Shown here in pieces: positions 1 to 8,548 of a stretch of 64,000 nucleotides of DNA. Position 1 is the first letter of the stretch; every line of letters starts with the position of its first letter. The DNA comes from Corynebacterium uterequi (GTDB taxonomy: Bacteria > Actinomycetota > Actinomycetes > Mycobacteriales > Mycobacteriaceae). Both the position numbers and the translations under genes were made by a program. The notes beneath the pieces are model-generated. The model worked only from the letters and a program-made list of their open reading frames with translations, was not told the origin of the DNA and did no database searches. The DNA is taken from positions 1,736,001 to 1,800,000 of the forward strand of contig NZ_CP011546.1 of NCBI RefSeq assembly GCF_001021065.1, read 5' to 3'.

Positions 1-51
1 GTGGTGGATCGGGTCGAACGTTCCACCCATGATCCCAATGCGTTGTGCCAC
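1..51 (-). CDS. nadD: Nicotinate-nucleotide adenylyltransferase, N-terminal fragment (cut by window edge)
   Basis: Only the first 17 codons lie in the window. They read VAQRIGIMGGTFDPIHH, and GGTFDPIHxxH is the nucleotide-binding signature of NadD/NMNAT adenylyltransferases. These enzymes convert nicotinate mononucleotide to deamido-NAD in NAD synthesis. The GTG at 51 is chosen because AAGGAG sits six bases upstream; the in-frame ATG at 30-28 lacks such a site. It follows proA on the same strand after about 30 bp, which is the usual corynebacterial order. The rest of the gene is outside the window. Confidence 0.9.
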   Translation of the reverse strand, partial: MAQRIGIMGGTFDPIHH

Positions 52-81
52 GGAAGTCTCCTTGCTCCTCGCCGAGGTGTG

Positions 82-1374
82 CTACGGGCGGGTGTGTCCC
101 GCGCCTTCGAGAATCCACTTCGAGCTCGTCAGCTCCGGCAACGCCATCGGGCCGCGGGCGTGGAGCTTCTGGGTGGAGATCCCGATCTCGGCGCCCATGC
201 CATAGACCTCACCGTCGGTGAAGGCCGTCGACGCGTTAATCATCACCGCTGCCGAATCCACCCGGGAGGCGAATTCCCGACACGCGTAGGCGTCCAGGCT
301 GGCAATGGCCTCCGTGTGCCCGGAGGAGTAACGGGCGATGTGATCGATGGCGCCGTCGACGCCGTCGACGACCTTGGCGGCGATGTCGAAGGAAAGGTAT
401 TCCTCCGCCCAGTCCCGGTGTTCTGCTGGGACGACGCCGGCGGCACCGAAAGCAGCCAGCTCCTCGACATCACCGTGCACGGTCACTCCGCGTTCCTGTA
501 GCGACGTGATGATGCGCAGCTTGGCGGCGTCGTCGAGCGCGGCATCGATGAGGACGGTTTCGGTGGCGTTGCACACCGAGCAACGCCGGGTTTTGCCGTT
601 GAGCAGCATCTCGATAGCCGAGTCAAGATCCGCCGCCCGATCAACATAGAAGTGGCAGTTGCCGGTGCCTGTCTCGATGGTGGGCACGGTGGCGTTGGTG
701 ACCACCGCGTCGATGAGCCGGGCGCCGCCGCGGGGAATGACCACGTCGACGAGGCCGCGGGCGGTGATGAGGTCGTGGACGCTGTCGTGCGTGTCGCAGG
801 GCAGCAACTGCACCGCCTCCCGAGGCAGCCCGTGGCCGGCCAGCACGTCCTGGAGGATGGCGACCAGGGCCTCGTTCGTGCGGCGGGCAGACTTTGAGCC
901 GCGCAGCAAAGCCACGTTGCCGGACTTGAGTGCTAGGCCGAAGGCATCGACGGTGACGTTGGGGCGGGCCTCGTAGACCATGCCCATGACCCCCAACGGC
1001 ACGCGCACCTGCCGCATGGTGATGCCGTTGTCCATGGTTCTGCCCCGGAGGACCTCACCCACCGGATCCGCCAGCCCGGCTACTTGGCGCAGGCCGCCGG
1101 CGATGCCCTCGATGCGCGCGGCGTCCAGCTGCAGCCGGTCGATGAGGCCGTCGCTCATGCCGGCGGCGCGCCCCGCCGCGAGGTCCTCGGCGTTGTGCGC
1201 GACGATCTCCTCGGCGCGGGCGATAAGTTCTTCAGCGGCGGCGCGCAGGATCTGGTTTTTGGCCGGAGTGGGCAGGGTGGCCAGCACCGGGGCGACGGCC
1301 TTGGCGGCGCGGGCTTTAGCGAGGACGTCCTCGCGTTCGGCGGCGCGGGCTGCGGAGGGCTGCTGAGAAGTCAT
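82..1374 (-). CDS. proA: Gamma-glutamyl phosphate reductase (glutamate-5-semialdehyde dehydrogenase)
   Basis: ProA reduces gamma-glutamyl phosphate to glutamate-5-semialdehyde with NADPH, the second step of proline synthesis from glutamate. The 430-residue length is normal for the family. The catalytic cysteine motif SVCNATET is near residues 266-273 (Cys268), and the [16 protein letters not shown] cofactor loop is near 148-163. The protein is cytosolic. proB lies 2.4 kb upstream on the same strand, separated by thrE and a 2-hydroxyacid dehydrogenase gene; nadD follows downstream. No frameshift or missing motif is seen. Confidence 0.97.
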   Translation of the reverse strand: MTSQQPSAARAAEREDVLAKARAAKAVAPVLATLPTPAKNQILRAAAEELIARAEEIVAHNAEDLAAGRAAGMSDGLIDRLQLDAARIEGIAGGLRQVAGLADPVGEVLRGRTMDNGITMRQVRVPLGVMGMVYEARPNVTVDAFGLALKSGNVALLRGSKSARRTNEALVAILQDVLAGHGLPREAVQLLPCDTHDSVHDLITARGLVDVVIPRGGARLIDAVVTNATVPTIETGTGNCHFYVDRAADLDSAIEMLLNGKTRRCSVCNATETVLIDAALDDAAKLRIITSLQERGVTVHGDVEELAAFGAAGVVPAEHRDWAEEYLSFDIAAKVVDGVDGAIDHIARYSSGHTEAIASLDAYACREFASRVDSAAVMINASTAFTDGEVYGMGAEIGISTQKLHARGPMALPELTSSKWILEGAGHTRP

Positions 1375-1429
1375 AGTCCTTCAGCATAGTCGCCCGGGTC
1401 ACCTCCCCCGCTGCCCCGGGCGCTAGGTG

Positions 1430-2713
1430 TTATTGCGGGTTGACCACTTTTCGCCACGGCGAGGACGTCGCCAGGTGGCCGAGTGCGAGTCCGAGCGCGA
1501 TGGCGATGACCACCTCAATGCCTTCCACCGCGTGCTCCAGCGCGGCTAGCACGTTATCGGTGTTGCTCTCGATGTAGCTGAGGTACATCGTCAACCCCGG
1601 AATCATGATGACGACCGCCGGCACCGAAATCGACGAGCGGGGAATATGGAAGCGGCTGGCGATGAGATAGGCGATGAGCCCCACAGCCGTGGTGGCAATC
1701 AGGGCCGCGACCTGCGGCTCAACGCCGACGTGATCGCGCAGGATGAAGCGACCGACGTTGCACACCACCGACACCGAGGCCGCCGTCGCCGCGATCTTCG
1801 GCGGAGAATTAAACAGCACCGCGAAGCCGAACACACCGACCGCCGTGGCCGCCGCTTGGGCCAGGACCTGCCACAGCCCCGGCAGCGTCCACACCGCCGG
1901 GTAGCTGATGCCGCCCTGGAAGAATCCCACCAGCCACAACCCGGTGGCTGCCGCGAAGATCATCAATAGGGCGTAGGTGACTCGTGCCTGACCGGCAGCG
2001 AAGTCGCTGCGCACGAGGTCTAGGAGCCCAGTGACCAGCGGGAAGCCCGGAACGAGGAAGAGGGTGGTGGCCAGGTAGCCGACATGGTTGCCGTGGATGG
2101 GATGCCCGAGCAAACCCGGCGCAGCCTGGATGAGCAGGTACATCGCGCACGTGGCGATCGCCGTGAGGAGGGTGACCAAGAAGTGGTTCCAGAAGCGGCT
2201 GAGCAGGATACGCCGCAGGGCCTGGCCTAGGGTGGCGGCGATGAGCACGCACACCATGTCCGTCGGGTTGCCGCCGTTGAGGAAGGTGAAGGCCGAGCAG
2301 GCGGAGCCGGCTGCCACGGCGTTGGCGGCCGGCCCATAGCGGTGCGCGCGGGCGGTGATCGCGGCGAGCCGGGAGGTCAGCTCCGCGGCGGTGATTTTCT
2401 CTGGCAGCGTCTCCACGAGGCGGACGGTGTGGTAGAACAAATCCACGTTGACGCCGGGGTGCGTCGGGCGGGTGATGCGGGTGCGGTAACGCCCCGACAT
2501 CGTTGCGGTGGCCACAATATCGGTGTAGGACACCACTGAGACGAAGCTCGATAGGCCGAGTGCCCGGGCACAGCGAGCCATGGCCCACTTGACCCGGTAG
2601 GAGCCCATGCCGGCGCCGAGGAGGACGCTTCCCACCTCAGCGGCGGCCTCCGAGCGGATGGTGAGGGATTCACCCACTTCGGTGGGGAGTTGATCGTCGC
2701 GAACTACAGACAT
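1430..2713 (-). CDS. thrE: Threonine/serine exporter, ThrE family
   Basis: This is an inner-membrane protein of 427 residues with a soluble N-terminal domain of about 130 residues followed by roughly ten hydrophobic segments. That matches the ThrE family: an N-terminal DUF1212 part and a C-terminal ThrE_2 part. In C. glutamicum ThrE exports threonine and serine using proton motive force. The frame is open further upstream, but the extra residues are arginine-rich out-of-frame-like sequence. The ATG at 2713 (MSVVRDDQLP) gives the family-like start. It sits between proA and a 2-hydroxyacid dehydrogenase gene on the same strand. The substrate is inferred from the family only. Confidence 0.87.
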   Translation of the reverse strand: MSVVRDDQLPTEVGESLTIRSEAAAEVGSVLLGAGMGSYRVKWAMARCARALGLSSFVSVVSYTDIVATATMSGRYRTRITRPTHPGVNVDLFYHTVRLVETLPEKITAAELTSRLAAITARAHRYGPAANAVAAGSACSAFTFLNGGNPTDMVCVLIAATLGQALRRILLSRFWNHFLVTLLTAIATCAMYLLIQAAPGLLGHPIHGNHVGYLATTLFLVPGFPLVTGLLDLVRSDFAAGQARVTYALLMIFAAATGLWLVGFFQGGISYPAVWTLPGLWQVLAQAAATAVGVFGFAVLFNSPPKIAATAASVSVVCNVGRFILRDHVGVEPQVAALIATTAVGLIAYLIASRFHIPRSSISVPAVVIMIPGLTMYLSYIESNTDNVLAALEHAVEGIEVVIAIALGLALGHLATSSPWRKVVNPQ

Positions 2714-2837
2714 AACTTCTAACCTACGACGTCTGATATCCAGATGCCGACTCGCGTGAGCGATGACACGTCGGCTCCCAGTCCTATGGAGCCGCTCACA
2801 CGCACCACCGGGCGTCGACTCCACAACAGTCGATACG

Positions 2838-3764
2838 TCAGTAGCCGGCCCGGACGTCCACCTCGGTAGGCATCCGCTCCCCGGCCGCGAAGGCCGCGGC
2901 ATTGGCGATAATCGTGTCAGCCACCAGCAGCTTCGCCACCGACGGCGGGGCCGCGATGTGCGGGGTAATGAGCACATTGTCCATCGCCCACAGCGGATGC
3001 TGCGCCGGCAACGGCTCCGGGTCGGTCACGTCCATCGCCGCTCCCGCAATCTCCCCACTGCGCAGCGCCGCCACCAGGTCGTCGGTGACAACCAACCCAC
3101 CACGCCCAACGTTGACGAGCACGGCATGACGGGCCATCGCCTGGAGCACGGTAGCGTCGACGAGACCTCGGGTTTCATCCGTCAGCGGCGCCGCGAGCAC
3201 GACGACATCCGCATGCGCCCAGTGCGCGTCGACGTCGTCGATGGGCACCGTGCTCACCGCTCCAGCAACGGGGCGACCGGAGCGGTTGACGGCGGTGATC
3301 TCACAGCCGAAGGGCTCAAGGAGCCGGATGAGCTGCGCTCCGATGCCGCCGGCGCCGACCACCAGGACCTTCTTGTGATGAAAAAGCCACTGCTGGGCGG
3401 CATCGATGTCGCCCCGCCGGTCGAAGCAACCATCCTTCGTCGCTACCTTCACCCCGTGGTACAGCCCCAGCAACAGCCCCAATGCCACCTCGGCGACGGG
3501 CGTGCCGTAGGTACCGGCAGCATTGGCCCAGCGCACCTCGTCGGTCATGACGCCCTCGTCGATGAGCGCCTCCACCCCGGCAAAGGGCCATTGCACGAAG
3601 CCAATGTTGTCCGGAAGCGGGGACGGGAAAGACCTAGTCGATCCGTTGAAGACGAGGAACTCAGCCTCGGATAGAGCGTCGGTGTAGGTGTGCCCGGCGG
3701 CGACGACGGAGTCGACGACCTCGGGCCACACCTCCGGGATCATGGTGAACTTCATGTCCGCCAC
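2838..3764 (-). CDS. D-isomer-specific 2-hydroxyacid dehydrogenase (Unkdh-like)
   Basis: A cytosolic NAD(P)-dependent dehydrogenase of 308 residues. The Rossmann glycine motif VVGAGGIGAQLI lies near residue 135. The catalytic arginine region NVGRGGLVV and the histidine in LITPHIAAPP follow toward the C terminus. These place it in the D-2-hydroxyacid dehydrogenase family (SerA, GhrA and similar). The substrate cannot be read from the sequence. As remembered, C. glutamicum carries the same gene (called unkdh) between proB and proA, so the position here, 30 bp downstream of proB, is conserved. A role linked to proline synthesis has not been shown. Confidence 0.9.
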   Translation of the reverse strand: MADMKFTMIPEVWPEVVDSVVAAGHTYTDALSEAEFLVFNGSTRSFPSPLPDNIGFVQWPFAGVEALIDEGVMTDEVRWANAAGTYGTPVAEVALGLLLGLYHGVKVATKDGCFDRRGDIDAAQQWLFHHKKVLVVGAGGIGAQLIRLLEPFGCEITAVNRSGRPVAGAVSTVPIDDVDAHWAHADVVVLAAPLTDETRGLVDATVLQAMARHAVLVNVGRGGLVVTDDLVAALRSGEIAGAAMDVTDPEPLPAQHPLWAMDNVLITPHIAAPPSVAKLLVADTIIANAAAFAAGERMPTEVDVRAGY

Positions 3765-3793
3765 CGTAGCCGGGCCTCCAGCCCGGACGCTGG

Positions 3794-4945
3794 CTAGACC
3801 CGGCTCGCGTAGTTGGACAGGTAGTCGGCGTGGATGATGGGGCGGCGCTGGTCCTCAGGCAATTCGGCGGTGCGGCGGCCGATCATGCTGGCGAGCGTGG
3901 TCGCGTCGTAGCCCACCTCACCGCGTCCGATGGCCTGGCCCTCGGGTCCGATGACTTCGACGATGTCACCGCGATGAAACTCGCCTTGGGCTTCGAGCAC
4001 GCCGACGGGCAGGAGCGAGGCGCCCTCGGCGGTGACCGCCCGCATGGCCCCGGCGTCAATGCGCACGACCCCTTCGGCATCCGCCGCGTACAAGGCCCAG
4101 AACTTCCACGCCCCCAGGCGATGATCGGGTCGCGGATGGAAAACCGTACCCACCTCCGCGGTCGACAAGGCCTCGGACACCCGTTCCGCCGAGGTCAGCA
4201 GCACCGGCACTCCCCCGCGCGCCGCGAGCCGGGCCGCGGACACCTTGGCCGCCATGCCGCCGGTGCCAAGCCGGCCGCCATCGCCGGCCGCGACGTCATG
4301 AAGGTCCGCGCCGGTGCGCACCTCGGGGACGAAGCGCGCCGCTGGATCGGCGGGCGGGCGGTCGTAGAGGCCGTCCACGTCGCTGAGCAAAATGAGCGCA
4401 TCCGCGCTGATGAGGTGAGCGACAATAGCGGCTAGCCGGTCGTTGTCGCCGAAGCGCATTTCCGAGGTGGCGACCGTGTCGTTTTCGTTAATGATCGGCA
4501 CGGTATGCAGCTGCCGCAACCGCTCGATGGTGCGCTGCGCATTGCGTGCCCGGTCCCGCTGGCCGGCGTCGGAGGCTGTGAGCAGCACCTGGGCGACGGT
4601 ACGGTCGAAGCGGCCGAAGGAGTCTGACCACTGCTCGGCCAGCTGCACCTGCCCGACGGCGGCCGCCGCCTGCTTGGTCGCGAGGTCCTGCGGCTTCACG
4701 CTTAACCCCAGCGGCTTCATGCCGGTGGCAATGGCGCCGGAAGACACCACCACCACGTCTGAGCCGGCGCTCATGCGGTCTTCTAGGGCCTCCACGTAGT
4801 GGTCCATCCGAACCCGGTCCACTCCCCCGGTCGGCTTCGTCAACGCTGAGGAGCCGAGTTTGACCACAATCTTGCGCGCCGTGGCAATCTCTCGGCGAAG
4901 GTCGGACTCGGTGGGAAACGCGTCGTCGGCGGCGGGGGTAGTCAT
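3794..4945 (-). CDS. proB: Glutamate 5-kinase
   Basis: ProB phosphorylates glutamate to gamma-glutamyl phosphate, the first and usually proline-inhibited step of proline synthesis. The 383-residue protein has the amino acid kinase fold from about 24 to 270 ([11 protein letters not shown] near 26-36; NENDTVA and the [12 protein letters not shown] segment). A PUA domain of about 80 residues follows at the C terminus, as in the long bacterial form. The frame is open upstream to 5032, but the ATG at 4945 ([10 protein letters not shown]) gives the usual length. It follows obg by 37 bp on the same strand, so co-transcription is likely. Confidence 0.96.
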   Translation of the reverse strand: MTTPAADDAFPTESDLRREIATARKIVVKLGSSALTKPTGGVDRVRMDHYVEALEDRMSAGSDVVVVSSGAIATGMKPLGLSVKPQDLATKQAAAAVGQVQLAEQWSDSFGRFDRTVAQVLLTASDAGQRDRARNAQRTIERLRQLHTVPIINENDTVATSEMRFGDNDRLAAIVAHLISADALILLSDVDGLYDRPPADPAARFVPEVRTGADLHDVAAGDGGRLGTGGMAAKVSAARLAARGGVPVLLTSAERVSEALSTAEVGTVFHPRPDHRLGAWKFWALYAADAEGVVRIDAGAMRAVTAEGASLLPVGVLEAQGEFHRGDIVEVIGPEGQAIGRGEVGYDATTLASMIGRRTAELPEDQRRPIIHADYLSNYASRV

Positions 4946-4982
4946 GGTCGTTAAGCATAACCGCCACGGCCGCCGCCGCGTG

Positions 4983-6512
4983 CTAGCCCTGCCAGCGTTC
5001 GCGGGAGGCTTCCTCACCGTCGCCGAAATCATACTCGTCGATGAGGCCGCGGCGCGCCTGGGAGGCGCGCTTGCGCTCGGCGGCGGAACGACGGTTGGTG
5101 CCCAGCAGCCGGGCGTCGCGGCCGCGGCCAGCCAGCGTCGGATCCCCGCCGCCAGTCATGGGCTCCCAGTCGAAGGAGATATCGCCGATGCTCACCGTGC
5201 AGCCCTCGACGGCGCCCGCCGCGAAGAGCGCATCCTCCACGCCGATCCGCGCGAGCCGGTCCGCGAGGTACCCGACGGCTTCGTCGTTCTCGAAATCGGT
5301 CTGGGTGATCCAGCGAAGCAGCTTGTCGCCGGTGACGATGAACCCGCCGTCGATGTCGGGGTCCTCGACTACCTCAAAGTCCGCCACCTTGCCCTTGCGC
5401 CCGCGCGAAGCGTCAGCGTCAACCGCCCGCGGCCGGATGACGGTGTGTTCGGCATCGGCCTGTGCTCGTGGCCGCTCGGCCCGGGCCTTGTTGACGATCT
5501 CCAGCAGGGCATACTTCAGCGGTTCGAGGCCCTTTTGTGCCACGGTGGACACCACGAACACAGGGCAGCCGAAGGCCTCCTTGAGATCGTCGGCGACGAA
5601 ATCGGCCAGCTCACCGGCCTCCTGCACGTCGGCCTTATTGAGCACGATGACTCGCGGCCGCTCACGCAGATCGCCTAAGCCCGTGTCTTCCTCCAGCGCT
5701 TCCTGGTAGGCAGCCAGCTCCGCCTCCATTGCTTCGATGTCGCTGAGCGGGTCGCGTCCCGGCTCCAGGGTGGCGGTGTCGACGACGTGGACGAGCACCG
5801 CGGTGCGTTCGATGTGGCGCAGGAAGTCCAGGCCCAGGCCCTTGCCTTCGGACGCCCCGGGGATCAGCCCCGGCACGTCGGCGATGGTGAAGGTGTCCGA
5901 GCCCACGTTGACGACGCCGAGGTTGGGCTGCAGGGTCGTAAACGGATAGTCGGCGATCTTCGGCTTCGCGGCGGAAAGCACGGAGATGAGCGAGGACTTG
6001 CCCGCCGAGGGGAAGCCAACCAAGCCGACGTCAGCCACCGACTTCAACTCCAGCACCAGATCGTGCGCTTGGCCCTCCTCACCCTTGAGAGCAAAACCGG
6101 GGGCCTTGCGCTTGGCGGAGGCGAGCGCCGCGTTGCCTAGGCCGCCGAAGCCACCTTCGGCGGCGATGAACCGGGTGCCCACGGTCGTCAAGTCGGCCAG
6201 GAACTCTCCTTCTGCGGAGCGCACGACCGTACCCACCGGCACCTCCAGTATCAGGTCTTCACCGCGGGCGCCGTGGCGGTGGTTGCCTTCGCCATTACCG
6301 CCGCGGCCGGATTTGAGGTGCGGGCGGTAATGGAAGTCCAGCAGCGTGTGAACCTGGTCGGAGACCTCCAGAATGATGTCTCCGCCGTGGCCCCCGTTGC
6401 CTCCGTCGGGCCCGCCCAGCGGCTTGAACTTCTCCCGGTGCACGGAGGCACACCCGTGCCCGCCGTCGCCGGCCTTGAGGTGCAGGACGGTCCGGTCGAC
6501 GAACTGTGCCAT
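4983..6512 (-). CDS. obg: GTPase Obg/CgtA
   Basis: Obg is an essential GTPase tied to 50S ribosome assembly and stress signalling. The 509-residue protein has the glycine-rich Obg fold at 1-158 and a G domain starting with GFPSAGKSS (166-174). It continues with the switch segment [16 protein letters not shown] and NKAD. A C-terminal OCT domain and an extra charged tail of about 75 residues follow. The start at 6512 ([11 protein letters not shown]) matches the family, and SD-like GGAGA lies just upstream. It lies downstream of rplU-rpmA on the same strand, as in many Gram-positives, but here a secreted hydrolase gene intervenes. Confidence 0.97.
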   Translation of the reverse strand: MAQFVDRTVLHLKAGDGGHGCASVHREKFKPLGGPDGGNGGHGGDIILEVSDQVHTLLDFHYRPHLKSGRGGNGEGNHRHGARGEDLILEVPVGTVVRSAEGEFLADLTTVGTRFIAAEGGFGGLGNAALASAKRKAPGFALKGEEGQAHDLVLELKSVADVGLVGFPSAGKSSLISVLSAAKPKIADYPFTTLQPNLGVVNVGSDTFTIADVPGLIPGASEGKGLGLDFLRHIERTAVLVHVVDTATLEPGRDPLSDIEAMEAELAAYQEALEEDTGLGDLRERPRVIVLNKADVQEAGELADFVADDLKEAFGCPVFVVSTVAQKGLEPLKYALLEIVNKARAERPRAQADAEHTVIRPRAVDADASRGRKGKVADFEVVEDPDIDGGFIVTGDKLLRWITQTDFENDEAVGYLADRLARIGVEDALFAAGAVEGCTVSIGDISFDWEPMTGGGDPTLAGRGRDARLLGTNRRSAAERKRASQARRGLIDEYDFGDGEEASRERWQG

Positions 6513-6569
6513 CGGCGCTCTCCTTGATTCATTCGTGGTGCAGGTATGCACCTAGATACTAGTGACACC

Positions 6570-6605
6570 ACCGCCCCGGACCCTCACAGCGGGGACCGGG
6601 GCGGT
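6570..6605 (-). terminator. Hairpin terminator after the SGNH hydrolase gene
   Basis: Arms 6570-6579 (ACCGCCCCGG) and 6596-6605 (CCGGGGCGGT) are perfect inverted repeats. The loop between them can itself pair CCC with GGG. The element lies 27 bp past the hydrolase stop and 58 bp before the obg start, so it most likely ends the hydrolase transcript. No strong T-run follows on the minus strand, which is common in high-GC actinobacteria. Confidence 0.6.
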
Positions 6606-6631
6606 AGCAGGTAGGTCGGAAAAAGACCTGT

Positions 6632-7576
6632 TTAGGCGAACATCTTCTTACCGATGATGTCAGCGAAGGCAACCATGCCGTGGTCGGTCGGGTGCATGAT
6701 CTGCGGGCCCTCCTCCGGGTCCTTCAGGCCATTGACCCAACGCTGGCCGTCCGGCGCGCAGGTGCCGTGACCCTTGGTCGGGGTGTAGAGGTCAACGAAG
6801 TTCATGCCGGCGTAGTTGGCGACATTGGCCTGGTTGTCACGCAGGGCCAGCTGGATGCGCTCGCCGCGCGGGACGACGATCTCCATCTTGTTGCTCTCGC
6901 CACCAGCCGGGTTCGGGGTGATCAGCGGGCAGAACTTATCGCCGCTGAGGAACTCCGGGTAGGAGACGAGGGTGATGCGGGCGTTCGGGGCGACCTGGCG
7001 AACCCGGTCGGCGAAGGACTTCACAGTGTCGCGGAAGAGCGACGGGCCGGTGGTCGAAGACAGCGTCGGCAGGCCCTCGTTAGAGGACAGCTGGGACGCG
7101 ACGTCGGTGCGGATGGTCGGGTCGACACCGCCGTACATGAGGACAACGTCCTTGGTGTCCACGCCGAGGTCACCGTTCTGGATGGCCAGCTCGGTGTACT
7201 GCTTCAGCTCGAACGGCATGTCGCCCGCACCGTTGCAGGACCAGTCAGCCAGGGACTTGTTGTAGTTCTTGGCCATGATCTTCGGCCAGTTAGCGATGTG
7301 GGTCTGGCAACCGAAGGCGAGCGGGTGGCGCTCCGGGGTGAGCTTGATGGTGGGATCCTGCTTGCCAGCGTTGGAAACGAAAGAGTCGCCGAATACGACG
7401 AGCTCCGCACCAGTCTCAAAATCCTGCAGCGGCTCCACGCCCTCCACAGCCGGCGGCGCCGGAGAGAACGGCAGGAACGGCGGCAGCGGCTGCGCGTTGG
7501 CCACCGGGGTGGCCAGGCCACCGGCGATGGCGAGTGCCGACAGGCCAGCCAGCACGGACTTCTTGATGCTCTTCAC
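6632..7576 (-). CDS. Secreted SGNH/GDSL-type esterase
   Basis: A 314-residue exported hydrolase. The signal peptide has KK near the start, a hydrophobic core at 8-22 and an ANA cleavage site near residue 28, followed by a proline-rich linker (PLPPFLPFSPAPP). The catalytic block I serine is in VVFGDSF (Ser65). The Cys in WSCNGAGD is near the block II region, and DHG near the C terminus in HPTDHG supplies the Asp/His pair. Family members act on acyl esters; in corynebacteria, secreted SGNH enzymes are candidates for acting on mycolate esters, which is inference here. The GTG at 7576 is chosen because AGGGAG precedes it and it begins the signal peptide; the upstream frame is not signal-like. Confidence 0.85.
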   Translation of the reverse strand: MKSIKKSVLAGLSALAIAGGLATPVANAQPLPPFLPFSPAPPAVEGVEPLQDFETGAELVVFGDSFVSNAGKQDPTIKLTPERHPLAFGCQTHIANWPKIMAKNYNKSLADWSCNGAGDMPFELKQYTELAIQNGDLGVDTKDVVLMYGGVDPTIRTDVASQLSSNEGLPTLSSTTGPSLFRDTVKSFADRVRQVAPNARITLVSYPEFLSGDKFCPLITPNPAGGESNKMEIVVPRGERIQLALRDNQANVANYAGMNFVDLYTPTKGHGTCAPDGQRWVNGLKDPEEGPQIMHPTDHGMVAFADIIGKKMFA

Positions 7577-7655
7577 TTTTCTCCCTTGTTCAACGACCCC
7601 CGACGCCTCGCAACGAAGATGCCGCCGGTAGTACGGGTACTTTCTGCCATAAAAC

Positions 7656-7697
7656 ACGAAATGTGTTACAGCACGCGAAGGAGTGTAACACATTCGT
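7656..7697 (-). terminator. AT-rich inverted repeat; likely rplU-rpmA terminator, possibly an operator
   Basis: Arms 7656-7670 (ACGAAATGTGTTACA) and 7684-7697 (TGTAACACATTCGT) are complementary with a single bulge and a 13-base loop. On the minus strand the hairpin begins 37 bp after the rpmA stop and is followed by CGTGTTTTATGG, a short T-run. It therefore fits a rho-independent terminator. Because it also lies 80 bp upstream of the secreted esterase start, it could double as a protein-binding site. Confidence 0.6.
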
Positions 7698-7733
7698 TAT
7701 AACTTGTCAGCTGGAAGCCAGCGGACTGTGCGC

Positions 7734-8012
7734 TTAGGCGGAGGCGGCGACAGCCTGCTCCTCAGCCGGGACGATGCTGACGATGCGGCGGTTGCGCTTG
7801 ATGCCGAACTGGACGGAGCCAGCAGCAAGGGCGAACAGCGTATCGTCGCCACCGCGGCCGACGTTCTCACCCGGGTGGAACTTGGTGCCGCGCTGGCGGA
7901 CCAGGATCTCGCCGGCGTTGACCTTCTGACCGCCGAAGCGCTTCACGCCCAGGCGCTTGGCCTCGGAATCGCGACCATTGCTAGAGCTCGATGCACCTTT
8001 CTTGTGTGCCAT
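7734..8012 (-). CDS. rpmA: 50S ribosomal protein L27
   Basis: L27 is a 92-residue protein of the large subunit near the peptidyl transferase centre. The N terminus [19 protein letters not shown] and the later [13 protein letters not shown] are diagnostic. It lies 22 bp downstream of rplU, and the two form the usual rplU-rpmA operon. The C-terminal tail EEQAVAASA is slightly longer than in E. coli. The N terminus starts directly with MAHKKG, so there is no cleavable Firmicutes-type extension. Confidence 0.98.
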   Translation of the reverse strand: MAHKKGASSSSNGRDSEAKRLGVKRFGGQKVNAGEILVRQRGTKFHPGENVGRGGDDTLFALAAGSVQFGIKRNRRIVSIVPAEEQAVAASA

Positions 8013-8034
8013 GGTGTTTTCCCTCCCTCGCTAC

Positions 8035-8340
8035 TTACTTGATGCCGGTGACCTTCAGGACCGTCAGCTTCTGACGGTGACCCTGACGCTTCTTGTAACC
8101 GGTCTTGTTCTTGTACTTCAGAATCTTGATCTTCGGGCCCTTGGTCTGCTCGACGATCTCAGCGTCGACGCGAACCTCGGAGAGCTCCTCAGCCTTGGAC
8201 TTAACGTCGGCACCATCGACGAGCAGAACGGGAGTGAGAGCGACGGACGTACCCGGCTCACCCTCGATCTTCTCGACCTTGACGAGGTCGCCTTCGGCGA
8301 CCTTGTACTGCTTGCCGCCGGTCTTGACGATCGCGTACAT
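8035..8340 (-). CDS. rplU: 50S ribosomal protein L21
   Basis: L21 binds 23S rRNA in the large subunit. The 101-residue length is standard, with the start [14 protein letters not shown] and the C-terminal KKRQGHRQ signature. It is the first gene of rplU-rpmA. About 200 bp of untranslated sequence separates it from rne upstream and presumably carries its promoter; the GGGGCTTAACCCCGGGGC stretch near 8375-8392 in that leader could form a small hairpin. SD-like AAGGGG precedes the ATG. Confidence 0.98.
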   Translation of the reverse strand: MYAIVKTGGKQYKVAEGDLVKVEKIEGEPGTSVALTPVLLVDGADVKSKAEELSEVRVDAEIVEQTKGPKIKILKYKNKTGYKKRQGHRQKLTVLKVTGIK

Positions 8341-8548
8341 CGGAGGGTTACCCCTTATCTATACTCGGCTCAGCCCCGGGGTTAAGCCCCAAGTCTGATA
8401 CGGACAACATTCATTTTGCGTTCCAGAGCGCGCTCACGCCCGCCTCGCAGGCGGATACACGGACGCCCCAAAACAGCGACTGTAGAAGACTACCCCGCAG
8501 CCAGCTCAAACTCCAAACCACGGGGCACCTCGCTAACAGTGCGTTTTT

